From positions 2,755,501 through 2,819,500 of the forward strand of contig NC_011894.1 in assembly GCF_000022085.1 (NCBI RefSeq): a DNA stretch of 64,000 bases, written 5' to 3'. Below the pieces are notes generated by a model. The model worked only from the letters and a program-made list of their open reading frames with translations. It ran no database searches and was not told where the DNA came from. The position numbers and the translations under genes were made by a program. The DNA comes from Methylobacterium nodulans ORS 2060 (GTDB taxonomy: Bacteria; Pseudomonadota; Alphaproteobacteria; Rhizobiales; Beijerinckiaceae). This document shows, one piece after another, positions 52,169 to 59,520 of this stretch. Within the stretch, counting starts at the first letter, position 1. Every line of letters begins with the position of its first letter.

Positions 52169-52320
52169 TCAGTCGATGGCGATCATGACATCCAAGGACT
52201 TCAACACGGTATAGGCCACACTGCCAATCCTGAACTTCAGCCCATCGACGGACTTGTTGGTGATTGATGACGTGATGACTTGGCCGGGCGCGATCTCGAT
52301 CTTCACGTGCGGCGTGGTGA
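52169..52320 (-). pseudogene. Mop-type molybdopterin-binding (TOBE) protein remnant
   Basis: The minus strand reads HVKIEIAPGQVITSSITNKS then VDGLKFRIGSVAYTVLKSLD and ends MIAID plus stop. This is the C-terminal two thirds of a single TOBE/Mop domain. The usual N-terminus (ISARNxLxGxV) is missing: upstream codons are unrelated and there is no start or ribosome site at the right place. Mop proteins bind molybdate in the cytosol. Confidence 0.75.
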
Positions 52321-52432
52321 GCGGCACGCGTGAGGCCGCGTAGTCTCGGAACCTGGACGCTGTATCGGGAGATGGGGAGATGGATAGACGGCTCTGCCAG
52401 TCTATGAGTACAGCATGCCGAGGAGATCGCCC

Positions 52433-52663
52433 ATGGCAGGGGGCAGCCCCAAGCAAGAGGCCGAACCAGCCGTTGACATGATGAAGGAAGACTGGAAGGC
52501 CTTCCTGAAGCGCGATGTCGGATGGGGCTTCGGAACGGTCACGGTCTTGCTCGCATTGCAAGCCGCGTTCTTCGCCTACGACCAGATCCTCAACGAGAGT
52601 CGGATTGAGACCACGGTTCTGAATGTGCTCAGCCGTGCTTGGCTGCAGCATCGGCCCTGGTAG
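52433..52663 (+). CDS. Small single-helix membrane protein
   Basis: 76 residues from ATG 52433, preceded by GAGGAGATCGCCC. A charged N-terminus (EAEPAVDMMKEDWKAFLKRD) leads into one helix (GWGFGTVTVLLALQAAFFAY) and a short tail. No family recognised. Confidence 0.45.
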   Translation: MAGGSPKQEAEPAVDMMKEDWKAFLKRDVGWGFGTVTVLLALQAAFFAYDQILNESRIETTVLNVLSRAWLQHRPW

Positions 52664-52740
52664 GTGTCACGGTTGCGGGGACGGCGGATCCCCGCTCCGC
52701 CGTCCAAATAGAAACCGGGGTGCGTGGAAGCCGCCGCGCT

Positions 52741-52931
52741 CCTCATGCTGAGGTACTGGCGATCGAAGATCGCACCGCAGCGAGCCTCTGGCCGGCATCA
52801 GCCGGCACGCACCCCGGACCGCTCGTGCAAGATTCGGGTGGCCGGGATGACTGCTCAGGCGTGCTTCGAGGCAGCCTGCGCGATCTTCGATCGCCTGCGC
52901 GATCTGCGATCGCCCGCGCCTCAGCATGAGG
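52741..52931. repeat. Palindromic intergenic repeat with CCTCATGCTGAGG ends
   Basis: CCTCATGCTGAGG at 52741 is answered by CCTCAGCATGAGG at 52919. Further inside, GGCGATCGAAGATCGC is answered by GCGATCTTCGATCGCC. The ~190-bp unit can fold into one long stem with a loop containing GGCGTGCTTCGAGGC. CCTCATGCTGAGG-type repeats are common in Methylobacterium and Bradyrhizobium intergenic DNA. Here it coincides with the truncation point of the copD remnant. Confidence 0.75.
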
Positions 52932-53091
52932 GCCGGGCTGCGGCCGAGAGAGCCACCGCCGGCCACCGCGACAGCGCGGCACGCCCGCCTCGGCCGGCGG
53001 AGAGGGGAAATACGGATGCGCCGAACAGCACGACGAGGGCGACGTAGTACACCGCCCTTGCCAGCGGGATCGCGGCCTGGACCGGGTCCAT
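52921..53091 (-). pseudogene. CopD (copper resistance membrane protein) N-terminal remnant
   Basis: 56 codons starting MDPVQAAIPLARAVYYVALV, the usual N-terminal helix of CopD-type proteins. They end in the palindromic repeat at 52921 after only one helix. The full protein has eight or more helices. The gene starts 4 bases after the copC remnant stop, the normal copC-copD order. Confidence 0.65.
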
Positions 53092-53094
53092 GGC

Positions 53095-53196
53095 TCAGGG
53101 CCTGATCTCGAAAGTGAAGCTGCCCTGCGTTCGGTGCGTGTCCACCGACACCACGTGCCACGTCACCCGGTAGATGCCCGGCGGAAGACGAGGAGC
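53095..53196 (-). pseudogene. CopC C-terminal remnant
   Basis: The minus strand reads APRLPPGIYRVTWHVVSVDT then HRTQGSFTFEIRP and stop. YRVTW-V-S-D-H---G-F-F is the conserved CopC C-terminus with its copper-site Asp/His. No signal peptide or N-terminal His segment is found upstream, where the racemase gene region begins, so the gene is truncated. Confidence 0.7.
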
Positions 53197-53250
53197 CAAG
53201 GCAATGCGCGCTGGGCCGGGCCTGTTCAAGCCGGCTTTTTTGCTTCTCGC

Positions 53251-53961
53251 TTAAACGGCGAGCGGCAGCGCCGGATCAGCCGCGCCCGTCGTGCAGGCTT
53301 CGACGCAGGCGCAGGCCAGTGCCTCAGTCGCATCCACCAACACGGAGCGGAGCGCCCCGTTGACCGTCGCGAGCGCCACCGGGATTTCGGTGCAGGCCAT
53401 CACCACCTGACGGCATCCCGCCGCCACCATCGCCTCGGCCTGCGCTCGCAGAATGGTTGTCGCCTCGGCGAGCTGCCCGGCCTTCACGAGCCGGATTGCC
53501 CGCATCACCTCGGCCTGTCCGGCTGCGTCGGGTGTCCGGCAGGAGAAGCCGCGCAGGGCAAGGCGCTTCTGGTAGATGCCAGCTTTGACCGTGCCGCTGG
53601 TCGCCAGCACTCCGATGCAGCCGCCCTGACCGGCGAGCGTGTCAGCCACAGCGTCCACAATGTGCAGGATGCGCACCGATGTCTCGGCCTGCAGGGCAGC
53701 GTGCCAGTGATGCGCCGTGTTGCAGGGGATAGCGATGCAGGTCGCGCCCGCCGTCTCAAGCCACCGGACAGTGGCGCGCATTGCGGGGAATGGATCGGTA
53801 CCCTCGCCCAGGATCGCGGCGGTGCGGTCGGGAATGTTGGCGGCCATGCAGACGACCACCTGAATGTGGTCCTGGTCGCAGGCGGCCGGGGTGTTCTGGA
53901 CGACCTTGCCCATGAAATCCACGGTCGCCATCGGACCCATTCCACCAAGCACACCGAGCAT
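53251..53961 (-). CDS. Aspartate/glutamate racemase family protein
   Basis: 236 residues from ATG 53961, preceded by ACAGGAGGTCGCG. The start MLGVLGGMGPMATVDFMGKV is typical. The two catalytic Cys are visible: AIPCNTAHHWH (about residue 82) and VVMACTEIPVAL (about 190). Such enzymes racemise Asp or related amino acids without cofactors. It follows a LysR gene by 59 bp on the same strand and is probably controlled by it. Confidence 0.92.
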   Translation of the reverse strand: MLGVLGGMGPMATVDFMGKVVQNTPAACDQDHIQVVVCMAANIPDRTAAILGEGTDPFPAMRATVRWLETAGATCIAIPCNTAHHWHAALQAETSVRILHIVDAVADTLAGQGGCIGVLATSGTVKAGIYQKRLALRGFSCRTPDAAGQAEVMRAIRLVKAGQLAEATTILRAQAEAMVAAGCRQVVMACTEIPVALATVNGALRSVLVDATEALACACVEACTTGAADPALPLAV

Positions 53962-54020
53962 CGCGACCTCCTGTTGTGAAGGCACGATGGGCCGCACCCG
54001 GTGCAGGGTCCAATGCTGTG

Positions 54021-54923
54021 TCAGTCCACCTTATTCCGATGCTGCATAGTTTCGGCAGCAACGGCTTCCGCCGCCTGCCAGACCGCCAACACGGCCGTCC
54101 GGCGGTGTCCAGCGTTGCGGTAGAGGCGTACCTCAAGGGGCGTCTCCTCGCCCTCGGCAATCAAGCTGCCCTCGGCCAGTTCACGCACCACGAGACTGCG
54201 GGGCAGCCACGCCAGCCCATGCCCTTCGAGCGCCATGAACTTCAACGCCTCCGCCATGGCGTTCTCGTTGGTGTGCGAGATCCCGGCAGGCGGTTCGCCA
54301 GCCTGTGCCTGGGCGACGATCGCCACTCGGCCGAGAAAGGAGTTCTGCGCGTAGCTGAGCAGCGGCAGACTCGCGCTCCCGTCGGTCCGCGCGGCGCTAC
54401 GGACGGCCACAAGGCTGTCGGCGCCGACCACGCAATACGGGTACTGCGCGGGGTCGAGCAGGATCGGTACGCTCGGATGGTGGAAGGTCAGCAGGAAATC
54501 ATAGCCGCCTTCGGCAACTGCCTGGATGCAGTTGTGGAAGTCGTCGGGCAGCAAGCGGCTGCCGAGCGGCCCTGTATGCGCCTCGATCTGTCGGAACCAG
54601 CGCGGGAAGAACGTCAGGGCCAGGGTGTGGAGCGCGGCAACCGCCACGGTCTGCTTGCTCGGCCGGGCACTCGCCTGCAGGGCAGCCCGGCTGCCATGGA
54701 GCATCCGCACGGCCTCCTCGGCCATCTCGCGGAACTCACGGCCTGCCGCCGTCAGTGTGGTCGGGTAGGTGCTGCGGTCGATCAGGGAGACGCCTAGCCA
54801 GGTCTCAAGGGCTTGGATGCGGCGGCTGAACGCGGATTGCGTGACGTGGCGCTCCTCGGCAGAACGCGAGAAGCTGCCGGTTCGTGCGAGGCTGACGAAA
54901 TCCTCAAGCCATTTTAGCTCCAT
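54021..54923 (-). CDS. LysR family regulator, HypT-like
   Basis: 300 residues. HTH region MELKWLEDFVSLARTGSFSR to HVTQSAFSRRIQALETWLGV, then a regulatory domain (LTFFPRWFRQIEAHTGPLGS, CVVGADSLVAVRSAAR, GLAWLPRSLVVRELAEG). The opening ELKWLEDFxSLAxTxSFSRxA matches the HypT/YjiE group, some of which sense hypochlorite. Here it precedes a racemase gene, so an amino-acid-linked role is more likely. Confidence 0.9.
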   Translation of the reverse strand: MELKWLEDFVSLARTGSFSRSAEERHVTQSAFSRRIQALETWLGVSLIDRSTYPTTLTAAGREFREMAEEAVRMLHGSRAALQASARPSKQTVAVAALHTLALTFFPRWFRQIEAHTGPLGSRLLPDDFHNCIQAVAEGGYDFLLTFHHPSVPILLDPAQYPYCVVGADSLVAVRSAARTDGSASLPLLSYAQNSFLGRVAIVAQAQAGEPPAGISHTNENAMAEALKFMALEGHGLAWLPRSLVVRELAEGSLIAEGEETPLEVRLYRNAGHRRTAVLAVWQAAEAVAAETMQHRNKVD

Positions 54924-54971
54924 GATCGCATCAGCCTAACGCCTGTTCGGAACGGGAACCAGCGGCTCGCC

Positions 54972-55136
54972 ATGTCACAGTGGGTCGACGGGTTCAGCAC
55001 CCGCCGCCTGCTCGAACATGTCGGCAACATGCCGCCCGCCGAGGCGGAAGCACGCTATTATGCACAGGCTCAGGAGGCAGCCTTGGCCGCCTGACCCAAA
55101 CCAGACAGCCTCCGGGAAACCCGGGGTGGTTCAATG
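54972..55136 (+). pseudogene. IS3-family OrfB C-terminal remnant with element end
   Basis: The 40-codon tail MSQWVDGFSTRRLLEHVGNM then PPAEAEARYYAQAQEAALAA and TGA is the end of IS3-type OrfB. It is followed by TGACCCAAACCAGACAGCC and CTCCGGGAAACCCGGGG, the outer end of the same kind of element seen inverted at 3541-3600. No upstream transposase remains. Confidence 0.75.
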
Positions 55137-55238
55137 GCATCCACCCTCCTTCAGGGTTCAGGATGCCCGAAAAACTTGCGCTCGAACCTCCCTCCCCTTT
55201 CGCGGGTCAGGACTATTCGTCCCGCAACGAACTTCAGT

Positions 55239-55640
55239 TTAATCAAATAGCGAGAAGCCGTGATAAGGTATGCGGCCCTCCCTGGCTCCGGCCGTGTGAA
55301 AATGCGTTGTGGCGTCCGGAATCTCGCCGCTCTCAATTGCGGCCCGGACATCCGGGTATTCTCGGAGATAGAACACCTCGTCCACCTCGATCGGGCGGGG
55401 CAGCCTTCCTTCGAAGTAGCCGTATTTGACGAAATGCTGCTTCGCCGTCTTGACGCTGCCAGCCGCAATCGCGGCCTTCACATCCTGATATCTCTCAAGG
55501 TACCATTGCTCGTCGACTTTGACGGAATTGAGAGCGATGGCCAGGATCTCATCCAGAACCTCACTCTTGATGAGAACACAGCTATCTCCGCTTCTGATTT
55601 TATACCTGCTAATCTGTCGATTGAGTTGTGAGAAGAGCAC
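55239..55640 (-). CDS. Protein of two WYL-type repeats linked to glycosyltransferase loci
   Basis: 133 residues. Two ~45-residue units: VDEQWYLERYQDVKAAIAAG...HFVKYGYFEGRLP and VDEVFYLREYPDVRAAIESG...HFHTAGAREGRIP. The F/VDE-WYL--Y-DV--AI--G---S---HY---G--EGR-P unit is often found N-terminal to glycosyltransferases or in polysaccharide clusters. Here it stands alone and may be a truncated piece. The protein beginning at 63018 carries the same repeats. Confidence 0.7.
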   Translation of the reverse strand: MLFSQLNRQISRYKIRSGDSCVLIKSEVLDEILAIALNSVKVDEQWYLERYQDVKAAIAAGSVKTAKQHFVKYGYFEGRLPRPIEVDEVFYLREYPDVRAAIESGEIPDATTHFHTAGAREGRIPYHGFSLFD

Positions 55641-56072
55641 GTTGGTTCTCCGGCAGGTAAGCTAGCAGATAAGCTGCCGATTATGTTGCGGGGCGAAACC
55701 CCAATGGCCGAGATGACGGTGGAGATCTTTAGGAATCAGAAGCCAGAAGCTTCGAATTCTCAGTACAGGGGCGGATCATGCGTGAGGACCGATGGAGGAC
55801 CTGGGGCCTGACCATCCCATCGGGTGCCGCCGCGGCAGGGCGGAGGCCGAGACCTCGCCTGCCCGTGCATCCTCCAGCATCGGGCAGGATATCGGACCCG
55901 GTCCGATGCTGTTCCTTGTTGTGCCTCGGCCCTCCCGAGAACTGGGAGCCGCCTTTCGGGCTGATGCCCTCATGCACCGACGCCTTCGAAACGGACACCG
56001 CGCAGCGCGGTTTGGCTCGCAGCTGCAAGCATTGAGCGTACAGTGCCTGGTGTTCTCGCCGGCATCTGTGCA
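55641..56072. other. Intergenic stretch without a supported gene
   Basis: About 430 bp after the first methyltransferase gene's stop. Frames on both strands have no domain. It is AT-rich around 55640-55760, the likely promoter zone of the repeat protein. Confidence 0.4.
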
Positions 56073-57521
56073 CTAGCGGTGCCTGCGCAGCACGGCGACG
56101 TCGAGATTCCCGATGAAGTCGGGAATGATCTCAACGACATCCATGTGCCGGGACCAGAAGGCTCGCGTGTACTCGATCGTCTGGACGGTGTGGCGATAAT
56201 AGGTGGAGTCGGCGATCTTGCCGTCCAGGGAGGGGTCGTGGTGGCGATCTTCGAACTCGGCGGTGACCCAGTGCTGCCACCACTCCGGCGTACGGAAGAC
56301 CGACGACCAGGCGGCGGCGTTATGGCCCCCGAAGGTGATGAGCCCGACTCCATCCGGTTTCAGCAGCCGGGCGATCTCGTCGAGCCAGGCGGCCTGCACT
56401 TCGGCGGAGAGGTGCGTCATCACCGAGATGCCGAAGATCGCGTCGAAGGTTTCGTCCGGGAAGCCGGTCGGCGGCAGCAGCGGCGCCGTCGCGAATGTCC
56501 CGGCGAGGTTACGCTGGCACCACGTGATGTTCTCGGCGTCGATGTCGGTGCCGCACACCTGCGCTTCCGGCCATTGCTGGATGAAGTGGCGGGTCACACG
56601 CCCGTGACCGCAGCCCCAATCGAGGATCGAGACCTCGCGCCGGTTCGTGACACCGTAGCGCGCCAGCAGGGCCTCGATGGCCTTGTAGGCGCTGAAGCCG
56701 GTGAGCGTGACGCTCCGGTCGACCGACCAAGTCTGCACCCGCGTGAGCTGGCTGCCGTCGCGCGGCAGCCCGATGCCGGCATCGAGGCGGGATGGGATGG
56801 AGACGAGACGGCCGAGAGCATCGCCCACCTGGTTCGCGTCGGGCGCCAGCGGGTTGCCGTTGTCGTACTCGAAGTGGAACTGGAACGGATTCGAGCCGGG
56901 CGCGCAGGCCGGGAGGTCAATGATCACGTTGAAGGTCGAGAGATGAGCGTTCGGCCAATACCAGAAATGATTGCCGAATGCCACCGACGGCAACGGATAC
57001 TGGAACTCGTAGGCGACGCCCGGTCCGAATACGACGCGCAGCGCGCCGGGGTCGCCGGCCGGCGGCAGGTGCTCGCCGGTGATCACCAGGCGAGCGCCAT
57101 CGAAGCGCATCCAGGGGGCGGCGTAGAAGGGCAGCGGATGGGAGACCAGGACCTCTCGAGCCGTCAGCCCATGACTGTTGACGATCGGCTGGCGCGGCGC
57201 GGCGGTGAATTGGCCGAGGAGGCGGGTTCCGCCGGCGTCGTAGATCTCAACCCGGGTCTCGTCCTCGGCGCCGTACGGCGGCAGCTGGCAGGTGAAGCGG
57301 GTCGCGCCGTCCGTCGCCACCGGCACGGTTGCCCAGTGCCTGCCGTTGCAGCGGATGGCGACCTGAGCGGGGGCGCCCTCGCCGGTGAACTGGCCGCACA
57401 GCATATCGGCAGGGTCCAGGCTCAGCTGGAGGGCCAAGTCCTGCTGAAGGGCCAAGTCCTGCTGGAGGGCCAAGTCCTGCGCCGCGCGAAAACTCGGATT
57501 CGTTGCCGCCGAAGCTACCAT
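56073..57521 (-). CDS. SAM-dependent methyltransferase with large unknown N-terminal domain (paralog 1)
   Basis: 482 residues from ATG 57521. Residues ~15-35 hold three direct QDLALQ hexapeptides. Residues ~35-250 form a beta-rich domain of unknown type (HWATVPVATDGATRFTCQLP, MRFDGARLVITGEHLPPAG, FGNHFWYWPNAHLSTFNVII). The C-terminal ~230 residues are a class I methyltransferase: motif I ILDWGCGHGRVTRHF, acidic GTDIDAENITW, and VMTHLSAEVQAAWLDEIARL. Its paralog lies at 61370. Last gene of the acyl-ligase operon; the acceptor may be a glycan or lipid. Confidence 0.85.
   Translation of the reverse strand: MVASAATNPSFRAAQDLALQQDLALQQDLALQLSLDPADMLCGQFTGEGAPAQVAIRCNGRHWATVPVATDGATRFTCQLPPYGAEDETRVEIYDAGGTRLLGQFTAAPRQPIVNSHGLTAREVLVSHPLPFYAAPWMRFDGARLVITGEHLPPAGDPGALRVVFGPGVAYEFQYPLPSVAFGNHFWYWPNAHLSTFNVIIDLPACAPGSNPFQFHFEYDNGNPLAPDANQVGDALGRLVSIPSRLDAGIGLPRDGSQLTRVQTWSVDRSVTLTGFSAYKAIEALLARYGVTNRREVSILDWGCGHGRVTRHFIQQWPEAQVCGTDIDAENITWCQRNLAGTFATAPLLPPTGFPDETFDAIFGISVMTHLSAEVQAAWLDEIARLLKPDGVGLITFGGHNAAAWSSVFRTPEWWQHWVTAEFEDRHHDPSLDGKIADSTYYRHTVQTIEYTRAFWSRHMDVVEIIPDFIGNLDVAVLRRHR
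57426..57479 (-). repeat. Three tandem 18-bp units in the methyltransferase gene
   Basis: CTGGAGGGCCAAGTCCTG, CTGAAGGGCCAAGTCCTG and again CTGGAGGGCCAAGTCCTG (plus strand), encoding QDLALQ three times near the N-terminus. The paralog lacks them, so copy number may vary by slippage. Confidence 0.85.
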
Positions 57522-57696
57522 GTCCCTATGCTCCCGGTTCCTGGTCTGGTCGATGGCACACCCTGCCGGTCGGGCCGGGCTCTCCCGACCCTGGTCCGTG
57601 CGATCTGCCCCAGGGTTGTGTCTAGGAATCCATTTCACAATGAATGGAAAAGATCGGTATTATACCTCGAAGTATTTTTCAGGAAAATCGCCGTCT

Positions 57697-59082
57697 TCAA
57701 CCGAAGCCGCCGCTCTTGAAGGCTGCCTCTGCGCCCGGATAGTCGGCCAGAGCATGGCGCGCCATGCCCAGCCGGTACCAGGAGGTGGTATGAGCCGGCG
57801 CGTTGGCCACCGCCCTTTCGAGATACGCCAAGGCGTCGGATGGCCGGCCTTGCTCCAGCAGCCATTCACCGCACTGAAACTGGAGGCGTGCGTTGAGGGG
57901 CTGGTGCGTGAGCGCCTGTTGCAGGCGGTCGATCGCCTCGTCCTGGCGCCCGAGCGCCCAGAGTGCGTAGGCCGCGATGGTGAGCAGCAGCCGGTCGGCA
58001 GGCCGGCTCGTCCCCTCGCAGGCCGCCAGCGCATCCGCCGGGCTGCCCGCCCGCAGGTGCGTCTCAGCCAGGTTGTGAATGAAGCGATCGTCGGGATCGA
58101 GGGCCGCAGCCGCCTCGGCGGCCGCGAGGGCCCCGCTCCAATCTCCCACCCTCAGGGCCTGCCGTGCCCGGCGGTTATGCTTGCGGGCTGGATGATCCGC
58201 TTGCGATTCAAGGTATGTCTGGCGCCAGCTGCGGATGCTCCAGTCGCAGAGCCCATCGGGCATGTAGAACAAGGCGCGTTCCGCGATCTGGACGATGACG
58301 AGATCGGGCGACAGCTCCTCGACCAGGTCGTCCGGCAGCGCGTTGGCCGGGGAGATGTAGGTCGTCTCGGCGAAGGTCCGGCTCAGGAAGGGCGACAGGA
58401 ACGTGGTGAACGAGTCGCGCACCACCAGGGCGCGGCCCCGTCCCGTGGCGCAATGATACTGCTGGAAGGCGTATTCGCGGTCGTCGTATATCTCCACCCC
58501 GGTCGAGACTTCGGATCCCGAGATGTCCGCCTGCTGTATCAGTCCTTTCCGCTCCGGGCGGATGTGGACGCCGAGATCGCCGAAGGTCGGCCGATCACCG
58601 TACCATACGCAGTCCGGCGCCACCGGCTTCAGGCCGAGCCGGCTGGGCGCGGCCGCGATGAGGGAGCGGTAGACGCGGTAGGCGGCAAAGCTCGTCCAGT
58701 GCGAATCCACGTCGTAATAGAGCGGGACCGCACCCTTCGCCTGGCGCAAGAGGGCCACAGCGTCGATGGCGCTGATGCCGTCCTGGCGTGCCGCCTCCGT
58801 CAGGCGCTCGGCGGCGGCCGGACGATCCAGGACGTAGCCGGCCGGCAGCAGTTCGTCGTAGACGCTGGCCTTCTCGGGGGCGACGACGACCACGAGCGCA
58901 ATGCCGCGCGCCGCGAGCCGCTCGGCGCGGCTGCGAAGGATGCTGCGCAGCAGGGGGAGCGTGGTCTGCGACCAGGTCGCGAGATCGGCCGCGGTTCGCA
59001 GAGGAAAGACATCCTCATAGCGCTCAAGAAAAAGCCAACCCTCGTGCCCCTCCACGATCGAGAGGTTAGATCCAGCCAGCAC
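57697..59082 (-). CDS. AlgJ/AlgX-like SGNH hydrolase-fold protein with C-terminal TPRs
   Basis: 461 residues. Residues 1-280 resemble the AlgX/AlgJ acetyltransferase domain: EGHEGWLFLERYEDVFPL, LVVVVAPEKASVYDELLP, catalytic-type DVDSHWTSFAAYRVY (Asp/His) and VRDSFTTFLSPFLS (Ser). Residues ~300-460 are TPRs (ALRVGDWSGALAAAEAAAAL, AIDRLQQALTHQPLNARLQF). No signal peptide or membrane helix is evident, unlike AlgJ/AlgX, which are periplasmic. It likely moves an acyl or acetyl group onto a sugar. It lies downstream of the acyl carrier protein gene. Confidence 0.82.
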   Translation of the reverse strand: MLAGSNLSIVEGHEGWLFLERYEDVFPLRTAADLATWSQTTLPLLRSILRSRAERLAARGIALVVVVAPEKASVYDELLPAGYVLDRPAAAERLTEAARQDGISAIDAVALLRQAKGAVPLYYDVDSHWTSFAAYRVYRSLIAAAPSRLGLKPVAPDCVWYGDRPTFGDLGVHIRPERKGLIQQADISGSEVSTGVEIYDDREYAFQQYHCATGRGRALVVRDSFTTFLSPFLSRTFAETTYISPANALPDDLVEELSPDLVIVQIAERALFYMPDGLCDWSIRSWRQTYLESQADHPARKHNRRARQALRVGDWSGALAAAEAAAALDPDDRFIHNLAETHLRAGSPADALAACEGTSRPADRLLLTIAAYALWALGRQDEAIDRLQQALTHQPLNARLQFQCGEWLLEQGRPSDALAYLERAVANAPAHTTSWYRLGMARHALADYPGAEAAFKSGGFG

Positions 59083-59246
59083 GCGCGACCTCCAATCCTG
59101 CCTGTCTCAGGCCCGCTGGTGCCAACGGTCATGATTGATGACCGCCGGCTCTGTTCCCGTATGGTCGTCAAGACTTCAGCCTGATGGCGACAGGTCCGGA
59201 CGGGGCAGTTGCCCGATGGGTTAAATCCTTACGCCGTCGAGAGACG

Positions 59247-59492
59247 CTATCGTTTCATCCCGGCGATGTCCGCGACGGCCGCGACGAGCTCGCCGACCGT
59301 GGCGACTTCGGCCGCGACGCTCTCCGGGATGCGGATGCCAAAGGCGTTCTGCAGGCGGATCATCAGCACCGTGTGCGAGAGGGAATCCCAGCCGTCGACG
59401 TCGTCCGCGACGGTGTCGTCCGAGAGACGCTCGGGTGGAACGCCGAAGGTTTCGGCGATGACCGCCCGGACCGCGTCCTGTACCGTGCTCAT
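59247..59492 (-). CDS. Acyl carrier protein
   Basis: 81 residues from ATG 59492 (MSTVQDAVRAVIAETFGVPP); an ATG at 59528 overlapping the upstream gene is also in frame. The phosphopantetheine Ser37 lies in VDGWDSLSHTVLM. Helix 1 and helix 4 segments are normal. It directly follows the acyl-AMP ligase gene (28 bp), so it is the likely acceptor of the activated fatty acid. Confidence 0.92.
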   Translation of the reverse strand: MSTVQDAVRAVIAETFGVPPERLSDDTVADDVDGWDSLSHTVLMIRLQNAFGIRIPESVAAEVATVGELVAAVADIAGMKR

Positions 59493-59520
59493 CAACGTTA
59501 TCCCCGCATCTCCAAGATTC

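Noticed and set aside
53214..53241. GCCGG/CCGGC stem with a T-run as a plus-strand terminator
   Set aside because: Only a 5-bp stem, and no plus-strand gene lies upstream to be terminated.
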